From Chrysochromulina tobinii (lineage: Eukaryota > Haptophyta > Prymnesiales > Chrysochromulinaceae), in assembly GCA_001275005.1 (NCBI GenBank), contig JWZX01001449.1, forward strand, positions 1 to 16,963: DNA of 16,963 nt, read 5' to 3'. Under the pieces are notes generated by a model. The model was not told the DNA's origin. It searched no databases and worked only from the letters and a program-made list of their open reading frames with translations. Position numbers and translations under genes: made by a program. How positions within the stretch are numbered: the first letter of the stretch is position 1; every line of letters starts with the position of its first letter. This document shows positions 10,001 to 16,091 of the stretch, in pieces.

Positions 10001-11834
10001 CGCGGCCGTGGCGGCGGCTCAGGCGGCAGCCGAGGCGGCAGCCACTGTTGAAGAGGAGGCCATGGCGGCGACGCGACTGCAGGCGATCAGGCGTGGACGG
10101 GCGGCCCGAGAGCAAGCAGCTGCGATGCGAGCTGCCTTGGGCAGTGCGGAAGCCGATAGCGCAGCCGATAGTGCTGCCACAACAGCCGATGGAGCGGCAG
10201 ATGCTGCTATGGCTGCCGAAGAGAAGGCGGCGGAAGAGGCTGTTGTGGCAGCAGCAGAGGTGGCCGCGGTAGCAGCCGAGGCGGCCATGGAGGCTGATGA
10301 GGAGCAGATCAAGGCCGCAACGAAGCTGCAGGCGATCAAGCGCGGCAGCAGCGAGCGCGCCAAGGTGGCTAAGATGAAGTCTGAGGAGGCGCAGGCGGCA
10401 ACGAAGCTGCAGGCGATCAAGCGCGGCCAGAACGAGCGTCGGGCGGTGGCGGCGCAGAGGGCTGAGGAGACGCAGGCGGCTACGAAGCTGCAGGCCATGC
10501 GACGCGGCCAGGCGGCACGCAAGGAGACGGCTGCGAAGCATGCCCATGGCCTCGCATCACATCCTTCTGACGCCGCCACTGCCCTGGCCGAAGGTGCCCC
10601 GGTGGCGCCCGACTCTGCTGCGCCCGACGCTGCTGCTGCCTCCAAGGCGGTCGAGGAGGTTGGGCCGGATGCAGATTCGGGCCGTCAGATCGACCCAGAT
10701 CGGATCTGGTCAGATTCGGGCAGTCAGATCAAGGCCGCAAAGGTCGAAATGCAACTTGCTGAGACGGCCAACGAGCGGCGGGAGCTGCAAGCTAAGGTGG
10801 CGGAGCTCGAGGCAATCGAGAAGGCGGCGGCCGAGAAGGCGGTGGCTGAGATGGCGGCGCAGGCCACGCCGAAGCCGAATGCGGCGGTGGAGAAGGCGGC
10901 GGCCGAGAAAGCGGCGGCCGAAAAGGCGACAGCCGAGAAGGCGGCGGCCGAGAAGGCGGCGCAGGCCGCAGAGGCTGCCTTTGTGGCTGCTCAGGCCGCG
11001 GCAGACGCGCCTAAGGCAGCCATCGTAAAGATGCAAGCCGAGAAGGATAAGGCAGCGCTTGAAGCCGCACTTCGAGATGCGCCACCATTCTCAGCTAGGG
11101 CAGTGGAGAAGGCGGAGGTGACGCGATCGGTGGCAGAACAGGGTGTGTCCGCTTTCGTTACAGCCCCGTCTGATTCCATCGCGGACGCTCTCGAGGCGCT
11201 TCGAGCCACCGCCGAGGTGGCGTACGGCGCAGATGCGTCCGCCATTGGAGCAGCCATCCGTGACGGCGGTGCTATCCCGCATCTCGTGGCGTGCATCGGC
11301 TCGAGCGACAGCGATGTACAGCACAGTGCCATGTCGTTGCTCGGCAACTTGCTCTCGGACGTGTACGATCGTGAGTCGCGTGCAACGCTTGCCATCTTTG
11401 TAGCGGACGGCGGCTTGGCGGCGCTGCAGCGCTGCTTGCGTGCGCCAGAGCCCACGAATCTGTACGCGTGCGCGGCGCTGCAAAATGTGACGTCCCTCGA
11501 TCCCTTCGACACGTGTGCAAAACTGCGGGAGCAGGGCTGCGCCGCCGATCTTCTTACGCTGGTGAGCTCGAGTGACGAGACGGTGTCCAGCTACGCGACG
11601 GCAGTGCTTGCGAATCTGCGCGCGTACGACCCTTTCGCGGAGGATGACGACGAAGTGGAGGAGGCGATCCGAATGCGTCGGCTAGCTGCCATCGTAGAGC
11701 AGATGCGTACGGGCAAGGCAGTTGCAGCAGTGCAGGGCGCTGCGATCCGCTGGATCCGCTGGGTTCGGCGCCGGCAAGCGCTCCTTGCCGACGAGGCGGC
11801 TGCTGAGAGAGCTGCAAGTCTGATTGAGTTTTAG
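7062..11834 (+). CDS. SPRY-like / 8x IQ / EF-hand pair / armadillo multidomain protein
   Basis: Predicted 1590 residues. About 45-225 resembles a SPRY/concanavalin-like fold ([49 protein letters not shown]). A Ser/Pro/Arg-rich linker of about 300 residues has five LPIASQ repeats (357-386) and ends in a short coiled coil at about 545-565. Eight IQ motifs of form [11 protein letters not shown]-x3-R start near 658, 737, 768, 937, 1002, 1085, 1112 and 1139. An EF-hand pair lies between IQ3 and IQ4, with loops [12 protein letters not shown] (835-846) and [12 protein letters not shown] (871-882). Ala/Glu/Lys-rich helices lead to armadillo-like repeats at about 1370-1560 ([40 protein letters not shown]). 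IQ motifs bind calmodulin, so a calcium-responsive scaffold is likely. The start is the first ATG after an in-frame TGA at 7041. No motor or kinase domain is visible. Confidence 0.9.
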   Translation: MAAANTGFHQADLKQPSRPCVSEIIHRAAVDQLPLKLDKLPPAWALSAGFVRSADDYTIVLSPGGTAEDSAADDAKAVEGIAALGVPIVSSGQRAITITSPPSIVDGDGDVFVGLCDAREMFTDTKAGRAWGVRLKTGEVHTTSNAYYAGESGRLLYADGYPHGGRRGPIVGALLVIIIVDMDKGTLAIQIGDRPPVDTYVDLRGVKAVRPWALCVGRRSHARTKPDWLRLGTVPYKALRPPVSPAPPGTVVQPPPSPSAKLALGMPTLLAHPSSARSRPRSVRSPRSTAHPRRAIGIRPISAGGRVSPPKDSAMGLEPRRSVGGSVELWGMGPDAKRQAATAALGAHLRHPRKLRLPIASQLPIASQLPIASQQPIASQLPIASQAHVSKSAFAAIASSRPYAKPPSMSPARFAHLAAAQTASAVQRRLQPYSDEVQRATGGYAGSTAGILCGLCPSPPAPHIASSASAGGSGAVGGGTAAPSHDHAHELSGLRSRPPSARRARARPASAEYRSPEYEVVKPAHLSVPVRPSSARRASSPESARLAELERANKDLQVRVESLEKSLNRARSPSPRVRSSSPAILSAEADVEEKEEGEDGGEGKGGSTRMAGSEDEDEHDAKALAAADAAEALAAANANAAVAAAEEAWERAQEAQAAIKLQAIKRGQQARKQAAALRAAPVSGAVAAEDDDDEEDSDEDADAAAAADEALFAAELEAAAAAVAAAMEAAAAAEENAAATRLQAIKRGREARAAAAARRAEVAEENSAATKLQAIKRGRDERARLAAQKGKKRASPTLGKIDLDEGPDAPPIQQQIAAALRQNAGKVLDLFREWDANGDGEVSKKEFRKAMPAIGLDVSVQEVDALFDSWDRDGGGVLNLRELSKALKRSPSPPPMRPGSPADEAALAAAKAAADQAMAEAEAAVEAAASAAEEARAATRLQARRRGQATRSKTHELRRAEKERAEKAQDVADAAADAADAAVAAAQAAAEAAATVEEEAMAATRLQAIRRGRAAREQAAAMRAALGSAEADSAADSAATTADGAADAAMAAEEKAAEEAVVAAAEVAAVAAEAAMEADEEQIKAATKLQAIKRGSSERAKVAKMKSEEAQAATKLQAIKRGQNERRAVAAQRAEETQAATKLQAMRRGQAARKETAAKHAHGLASHPSDAATALAEGAPVAPDSAAPDAAAASKAVEEVGPDADSGRQIDPDRIWSDSGSQIKAAKVEMQLAETANERRELQAKVAELEAIEKAAAEKAVAEMAAQATPKPNAAVEKAAAEKAAAEKATAEKAAAEKAAQAAEAAFVAAQAAADAPKAAIVKMQAEKDKAALEAALRDAPPFSARAVEKAEVTRSVAEQGVSAFVTAPSDSIADALEALRATAEVAYGADASAIGAAIRDGGAIPHLVACIGSSDSDVQHSAMSLLGNLLSDVYDRESRATLAIFVADGGLAALQRCLRAPEPTNLYACAALQNVTSLDPFDTCAKLREQGCAADLLTLVSSSDETVSSYATAVLANLRAYDPFAEDDDEVEEAIRMRRLAAIVEQMRTGKAVAAVQGAAIRWIRWVRRRQALLADEAAAERAASLIEF
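7891..7908. repeat. Perfect 18-bp palindrome inside coding sequence
   Basis: The sequence cgatctcggccgagatcg reads identically on both strands. It lies in the low-complexity Ser/Arg-rich linker, next to further gatc-containing words (ggtgcgatctccgcg). It may have no function beyond codon use in a repetitive SRPRS-type linker. Confidence 0.7.
8130..8219 (+). repeat. 18-bp minisatellite, five copies (LPIASQ)
   Basis: Five adjacent units of ctaccgatcgcttcacag at 8130, 8148, 8166, 8184 and 8202. Four are identical; the fourth differs by one base (caaccg), turning Leu into Gln. Each unit encodes LPIASQ in frame. Near-identity at synonymous sites implies recent slippage expansion, so copy number probably varies between individuals. 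Confidence 0.95.
10314..10556 (+). repeat. 81-bp tandem repeat carrying IQ motifs 6-8
   Basis: Three units begin at 10314, 10395 and 10476, exactly 81 bp (27 codons) apart. The first half (acgaagctgcaggc, then atcaagcgcggc) is nearly identical between units; the second half diverges. Each unit holds one IQ motif plus a spacer. This spacing resembles the regular IQ spacing of myosin-type lever arms. Confidence 0.85.
10672..10730 (+). repeat. Direct repeat flanking a small palindrome
   Basis: The 20-mer cagattcgggccgtcagatc (10672-10691) recurs at 10711-10730 with one difference, period 39 bp (13 codons, DSGRQI/DSGSQI). Between them lies ccagatc-g-gatctgg (10695-10709). Also, the 16-mer cagatcaaggccgcaa at 10725-10740 repeats 10305-10320, before IQ6. 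The segment interrupts the Ala-rich helix with a polar sequence. Confidence 0.75.
10890..10964 (+). repeat. 15-bp tandem repeat, five copies (EKAAA)
   Basis: Five 15-bp units related to gagaaggcggcggcc encode [20 protein letters not shown] and EKAAQ. Such i,i+4 Glu/Lys patterns form stable single alpha helices or coiled coils, which would extend the rod between the IQ region and the armadillo domain. Confidence 0.85.
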
Positions 11835-12205
11835 AAGGGTTGAATTTCAGAAGGGCGGGTCGTTAGGGGTCGTGCTCCTCTTCCCCAGGACTCCGCATGG
11901 CGTGTGTACGAGCCTCCATCCGATCAGAATGCGATGATTTTTACTTGTAGCGATACGATACTTATACGATACTGACTCTCTCACTCTGACATCGAGTAAC
12001 AAGGGGCTATAATCGTCGGGCGCGACGCGAAAGTGGAAAGAAGTAAGAACATACACCACGCGGTACGGGGAAGCAACCGAACCGGCGCGGGCGCGCCACC
12101 CCGTGCCCGCGCGATCCGGTTTCGCGGAACACGATTTTACTACGGTCTACGCTGAGTAGAGGCGATCGTGTACATCGCATGCACTACACTAAGTGTCACT
12201 GGGCA
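11835..12205. other. Convergent intergenic region (two 3' ends)
   Basis: Genes 3 (plus) and 4 (minus) converge here, so this 371-bp stretch should hold both polyadenylation sites. Just after the gene 3 stop there is a short repeated word, cagaagggcgg beside tagaagggttg. Near 11950-11972, cgatac occurs three times in an A/T-richer stretch. The main structured element is the inverted repeat at 12078-12124. No clear AATAAA or TGTAA is seen for either gene, and no open frame looks real. Confidence 0.5.
12078..12124. repeat. Long imperfect hairpin between convergent genes
   Basis: Arms are cgaaccggcgcgggc (12078-12092) and gcccgcgcgatccggtttcg (12105-12124). They pair as cgcgggc/gcccgcg, then aaccgg/ccggtt after a 4-nt bulge, then two more pairs after a 1-nt bulge. 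That gives about 15 base pairs around a 12-nt loop. Being an inverted repeat, it could fold in the 3' transcript of either gene. A role in 3' end formation or transcription stop is inference. Confidence 0.75.
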
Positions 12206-13462
12206 TCAGCCTGTGGGAGCGGCCGCGGGCGCATTCGACGGCAGCGATCTGCGCGCCATAAAGTGCGTCCGGCAGCACAGCGCCTCGCTGCCCTCAGCCG
12301 CGTCATCTGCAAGGAAGAGCTCAAAGTTATTGCCGCGCAGTAGCGTGTTGCAGTCGATGCATCGGAAACACGCCTTATGAAAGACAAGCAGCCGGCGGCT
12401 CCGATGCGCCATGGCGTCCTGACGCTCGTTCGCATACACTTTCTTGCCGCACCGCTCGCAGCACACTGTTTGGGACGCTACCCATGAGCCAACAGATGGC
12501 GCAACGGGCGCATGAAACGTCGGGCCGATGCGAAGCATCGGAGGCGGAGCCGGCACTCCAGCCGGGGCAGCCGAGCCGCTGCTTGGATTCGATCCGCCTC
12601 CGAGATTCATACCCTGCGTATGAGCCCGTCGGCTGTCCATTCTCATGCCTGCCGGTCCAATCTCAAGGAGATCTCCGCCTGCCGGTCCAATCTCAAGGAG
12701 ATCTCCGCCCGCCGCCGACGAGGACGAGGTCGCGGCTCCGCCTTGGCCATCGGCGCTGGACGTGCCAAGCACGGCGGGTATGGGCGCCCCCAGCTGCGTG
12801 GCCGCGCCGGAACTCCGTTCAAGCCATTGTTGCATGAAGTGGGCCTTGCAGTAGAGCCTCCCGTCTTCGATTCGCTCAAACGACGAGAGGGTAAGCTTGC
12901 ATGCACATGTGACGCACCGGAAGCATGCATGGTGGAAGGGCCGCCCGTCAGCGAGGGTCCGCTCCGCCTGGTACACTGTCTTGAAGCACACGGCGCATTT
13001 CTCTCCTCCTCCGCCGAAGATGCTTCGCGGCATTGAGGCCTTGGCGAGTGACGGCGCGGCCGCAGACGGCGCTATGGCTGGTGCAGCACGCGCCATGGCC
13101 GAAGCCGCCGTCATCGAAGGCGATGGCTGTGGCGGCCGCACGGGCTGCACCGGCGGAGCGATCCCATCCGGCAGGACCGTGCCCATTCGCGAGATCCGTT
13201 GCCGCTGCGCCTCGACTGTATTATGGTTGGTCTCGAGCGCTACAAACATCTCAGTGCCCAGGGATTCGAGCAGCGCCTCGGGACCGTGCTTCGCGCGCAG
13301 CCCGCGGTAGGACTCCGTGCAGAATTTGGCGGCGCGCGCCTCGAGTGTGCTGAATCCATTCGAGCGCGCAAAGTCGTACACAAACGGACCGTTGTCAAGA
13401 TTGAGGATGGATTCGTCTACAAATTTGAGGCAGAGCGAGAGTAGTGAAGGCACGGCGCTCAT
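12206..13462 (-). CDS. Two-LIM-domain protein with helical N-terminal region
   Basis: Predicted 418 residues. LIM1 ligands are C156, C159, H177, C180, C183, C186, C205 and H208, in the standard spacing C-x2-C-x17-H-x2-C-x2-C-x2-C-x18-C-x2-H. LIM2 ligands are C335, C338, H362, C365, C368, C371, C397 and H400; its last loop is longer than usual (25 residues). LIM domains bind two zinc ions and dock proteins, often in actin assemblies. The N-terminal 90 residues are helical (SLLSLCLKFVDESI, AKFCTESYRGL, ALLESLGTEMFVAL) and faintly recall the BACK region after BTB domains. Linkers are Pro/Ala/Ser-rich with a 10-residue tandem repeat. The ATG at 13462 has A at -3; the frame opens upstream to 13504 without another ATG and meets a stop at 13535. 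The filamin gene nearby makes an actin-related role plausible, but that is inference. Confidence 0.87.
   Translation of the reverse strand: MSAVPSLLSLCLKFVDESILNLDNGPFVYDFARSNGFSTLEARAAKFCTESYRGLRAKHGPEALLESLGTEMFVALETNHNTVEAQRQRISRMGTVLPDGIAPPVQPVRPPQPSPSMTAASAMARAAPAIAPSAAAPSLAKASMPRSIFGGGGEKCAVCFKTVYQAERTLADGRPFHHACFRCVTCACKLTLSSFERIEDGRLYCKAHFMQQWLERSSGAATQLGAPIPAVLGTSSADGQGGAATSSSSAAGGDLLEIGPAGGDLLEIGPAGMRMDSRRAHTQGMNLGGGSNPSSGSAAPAGVPAPPPMLRIGPTFHAPVAPSVGSWVASQTVCCERCGKKVYANERQDAMAHRSRRLLVFHKACFRCIDCNTLLRGNNFELFLADDAAEGSEALCCRTHFMARRSLPSNAPAAAPTG
12647..12706 (-). repeat. Perfect 30-bp tandem duplication between the LIM domains
   Basis: Two adjacent identical 30-bp copies, 12647-12676 and 12677-12706, encode GGDLLEIGPA twice in the linker. 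Complete identity, including third positions, points to a very recent duplication or to an assembly artefact. Confidence 0.95.
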
Positions 13463-13948
13463 CCTGTCCGCCGGTCGGCAAGGCACTGCACCACGGAGGC
13501 GCACGTACCATGGTCGTCCGCATGACGTGTGGCTTCAACGAGCGCTTTTCATCCCCGTGAAACTGCACCCGTGAACGTTAGTTTTTGAGCGGTGCCCCAG
13601 CTTTAACTTGACTTGGGGATCCTGCAAGTCGAGCTCACCAAAAAACGAGCGCTTTCCGCCTTGCGCGCGTGGCCTTTGCTTCAGAAATGGCGTGCCCCTC
13701 TCGCTTCCCGCGCACAAGGGGGCCATCGTCGGTGAGATTGTTCGTCCGGGCACAATCTACGTCTCCACGGGCCAAATAGGCACGGCCGACGAGCGAGCGC
13801 AAGACGGAGAGGAGGTCAGCACTGTATTGCTATTTGCTTGGCTCGATATGTAAGCACACTACACTCTACACACGCGTAGGTCACACTGATCGGTTGCATG
13901 GGCTCAGACGAGAGATCAAGCCGCTCTAAGCTGTGGTCCACAGTTATC
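13463..13948. other. 486-bp gap between tandem minus-strand genes
   Basis: This separates the end of the methyltransferase/MYND gene (13949) from the start of the LIM gene (13462), both on the minus strand. It should hold the 3' end of the former and the promoter and 5' untranslated region of the latter. A small palindrome, ctgtggtccacag, lies at 13931-13943 right after the methyltransferase stop. A plus-strand frame at 13608-13853 (81 codons) has no recognisable domain and I did not call it. I see no tRNA. Confidence 0.5.
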
Positions 13949-15784
13949 CTACGGCTCTTCTGCCGTCACTGCTGCGACCGCCGCCACTGCGGCCTGGGAG
14001 GCAAAGGCCGACGCGGCCGCGGCTGCCGCAGCGTGCTCGGCAGCCGTGCTGGCGCTGTTCGACGCAGCACCGAGCTGCGCAGTTAGGTCAGTGACCGCCG
14101 CCGAGAGCGCACCCTCGCCGTCCGCGCCGGCGGCAGGCGCAGCGCTCGTGCCCGTGACGACGCTCGCGCCCGTGACGGCGCTCGTCGCGGCGAAGGCGCC
14201 CCGGCTCGGCGGTCGGCTTGAGCACTTGTTTCTGTGTTCGGGCCAGTGCACGCGCGCACACGCCGCGCTGCAGTAGTCGACGCTCCGGCAGCGCGGGCAC
14301 CGAAAGCACGAGAGCGGCGCGGCGCACTGAAGGCACGCACGCGCGGGCATATCCTCGGCCGCGCCCGCCGCCGCGCCCACCGTGCCCGCCGCTCTGCTGC
14401 CCTCGGCCACAGCGCTGCTCTCGTCACCGTCGCCGCTTCCTTCGCCTTCGGCTCGCATAGGATATGCATAAAAGTCGCCCGCCCATGGGTTGCCCGCCCA
14501 GGCCATTGCACCTCCCGACGACGGTCGGCGGCGAGATTGCCATGCCGCCGTCTCGGGCGGCTCGTCCGGCTCGAAGGCGTCGTGAGGCACATGTGGGAGT
14601 ACATGCATCGTCCACAAGTCCCACGGGATCTTCGCACAGAGGGAACCCACATCGCGAGTGACTCCCAGAAATAGGATGGCGGCGGTGTGCAGGAAGCTCG
14701 GCGGAAAGGCGGCGGGCACGCTGCTGCCCCAAACTGGTGCACGCAGCACGAGCGGCTCGTGCGGCTCAGCGAGCACGTCGTGCGCCACGTCGCGTAACTC
14801 GCGCAGCTCGCGCAGCAGTGGGGAAAAGCTCACTCGCAAGTAGCGTGTTTGGCGCACGCGCACATCGCCTGCCCAGCACAGCCGGATGGGCAGCTCCGAC
14901 TCGCGGTCAGCGGGCGTGAGCAGCTCGTGCGCGCCGCATCGCTCGAGCTTCGCCAGGTGCTGCTCGCCGCTCTCGCACTCAAATGGGCCGACGCAGAGCC
15001 CGCCGATCTTGAGCAGCTGCGCCGCGAGCGTGCGCTCCTCGGCATTGGAGGCCGCGCCGAGCCAGATCCGGTCGAACTTCATCGAGGCCTTCGGATCGAC
15101 TGCACGGAAGGAGCGGTTGTGGAACACGATCGACGAGAGCCCGCGCTCGGCAGCGAGGGTGCGCGAGAGCTCGACGAGAGACGTGCGCAACTCGATGCCA
15201 TGGTGGATCGCATGCGGACCGATGAGCGACGCGACCACCGCGGAGAGGTACCCCGTCCCGCTGCCGACGTTGAGGAAGCTCAGCCCTGGCTTGAGATCGA
15301 GATGCTCGACGCAGCGCGCGTAGATGCCCGGTGCCGATAGATGTATGGCCCTCGGCACCGCTGTGCCATTGGGGATCCGCTGCGGGGATCGATAAGGCCG
15401 GTCGGCATAAGCGTCCTCGTCGTCCGCACCCACGCAGTATGTCTTGCGATCCACGCTGAGAAAGGCTCGGATGACCGCGGGCGAGGTGAGCTCTCCCTTC
15501 TTTTCCAGCATCTCGATGAGCTCCTGGTTTGTCGCTGCACTCGGCGCTCTGTGGTGCATGGCAAACTGGGCAAAGAGGGCAAGGAGCTCCGCCGGCGCCA
15601 TTCCGGCCAGTTGATTCATTGCAGCGGTGTTCGTCTCTTCCTCGTCGTCGTCCTCCTCCTCTTCTGGCGCTGGGGGCTCCGGCGTGGACGCGCTCGCCAT
15701 TCCGGCCAGTTGATTCATTGCAGCGGTGTTCGTCTCTTCCTCGTCGTCGTCCTCCTCCTCTTCTGGCGCTGGCGGCTCGCTCAT
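13949..15784 (-). CDS. PCMTD-like methyltransferase-fold protein with C-terminal MYND zinc finger
   Basis: Predicted 611 residues. An acidic N-terminus (1-62) carries a 33-residue duplication. About 98-320 matches protein-L-isoaspartate methyltransferase-like proteins, closest to the PCMTD1/2 branch: VDRKTY (111-116), SAPGIYARCVEHL (150-162), the AdoMet-binding motif LKPGLSFLNVGSGTGYL (164-180) and HHGIEL (194-199). Active PCMTs have SxPHM near the substrate site; here the His is Gly, so isoaspartate repair may be lost while cofactor binding is kept. A short segment CAKIPWDLWTMHVLPHVP (383-400) looks like an F-box or SOCS-type helix, and PCMTDs are known E3 ligase adaptors. A MYND finger follows: C484, C487, C496, C499, C505, C509, H517, C521. 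The Ala-rich tail looks disordered. The start is the first ATG after an in-frame stop at 15803-15805, with A at -3. Confidence 0.9.
   Translation of the reverse strand: MSEPPAPEEEEDDDEEETNTAAMNQLAGMASASTPEPPAPEEEEDDDEEETNTAAMNQLAGMAPAELLALFAQFAMHHRAPSAATNQELIEMLEKKGELTSPAVIRAFLSVDRKTYCVGADDEDAYADRPYRSPQRIPNGTAVPRAIHLSAPGIYARCVEHLDLKPGLSFLNVGSGTGYLSAVVASLIGPHAIHHGIELRTSLVELSRTLAAERGLSSIVFHNRSFRAVDPKASMKFDRIWLGAASNAEERTLAAQLLKIGGLCVGPFECESGEQHLAKLERCGAHELLTPADRESELPIRLCWAGDVRVRQTRYLRVSFSPLLRELRELRDVAHDVLAEPHEPLVLRAPVWGSSVPAAFPPSFLHTAAILFLGVTRDVGSLCAKIPWDLWTMHVLPHVPHDAFEPDEPPETAAWQSRRRPSSGGAMAWAGNPWAGDFYAYPMRAEGEGSGDGDESSAVAEGSRAAGTVGAAAGAAEDMPARACLQCAAPLSCFRCPRCRSVDYCSAACARVHWPEHRNKCSSRPPSRGAFAATSAVTGASVVTGTSAAPAAGADGEGALSAAVTDLTAQLGAASNSASTAAEHAAAAAAASAFASQAAVAAVAAVTAEEP
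15596..15778 (-). repeat. 99-bp tandem duplication in the acidic N-terminus
   Basis: Bases 15596-15679 repeat at 15695-15778 with a single difference over 84 bp, period 99 bp (33 codons). Each copy encodes PPAPEEEEDDDEEE followed by TNTAAMNQLAGMA. Identity at silent positions implies a recent event. It creates two copies of the acidic stretch and of the short helix NQLAGM. Confidence 0.95.
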
Positions 15785-16091
15785 GATTGCGTATACCCGT
15801 GATCAGTGGACTGCGGGCGGTCGAGCGCGCACATAACTTGACGAATTCGGGTTGTAACGTTCGTTCGTTCGTTTCAGGGCACTCTCGGCCAGACACACAC
15901 CCACAAGCACCGAAAGCTGGCAGGCTCACGCGCGGTGCGTAATTTCATGTAAGCGACTCCGACGCACTGGAATTTGCACTTGCATTTTCCGAGCGTGCGA
16001 AGAAAGAAAGCGCGTTCGTCGCGAACGCGAACACTTCGCTCTCGTTCGCTTTCTCATTTACCGGAAGCGGCTCGGGACACGCCGGACCACG
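15785..16091. promoter_or_regulatory. Divergent intergenic region (probable bidirectional promoter)
   Basis: About 307 bp separate the start of the methyltransferase/MYND gene (minus) from the first candidate ATG of the RanBP2/WW gene (plus). It contains a cgtt microrepeat at 15857-15875, directly followed by tttcaggg, which could be read as a 3' splice site on the plus strand. A hairpin or dyad lies at 16011-16029. No TATA box is evident. The call comes from gene orientation. Confidence 0.55.
16011..16029. repeat. 19-bp dyad in divergent promoter
   Basis: cgcgttcg-tcg-cgaacgcg has perfect 8-bp arms around 3 nt, about 63-80 bp upstream of the RanBP2/WW gene start. Further ttcg/cgaa words surround it, and gaaagcg (16007-16013) is matched by cgctttc (16047-16053). 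It could be a dimeric factor site or an RNA hairpin in a 5' leader; no direct evidence favours either. Confidence 0.65.

Noticed and set aside
13463-13504. GTG-initiated upstream start of the LIM gene
   Set aside because: A eukaryotic gene should start at ATG. The first in-frame ATG is at 13462 and the 14 extra residues show no domain.
13608-13853. 81-codon plus-strand frame between genes 4 and 5
   Set aside because: Not opposite a gene and less biased than most shadows, but it has no recognisable domain or homologue that I know. Transcript data would be needed to call it.
15857-15880. 3' splice site upstream of gene 6 (cgtt run followed by tttcag)
   Set aside because: Possible for an intron in the 5' leader, but no 5' partner site is identifiable and the coding frame does not need it.
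14979-15929. Minus-strand 316-codon frame overlapping the methyltransferase
   Set aside because: Another frame of the same strand, Arg/His/Gly-rich without motifs; the methyltransferase frame has intact AdoMet motifs.
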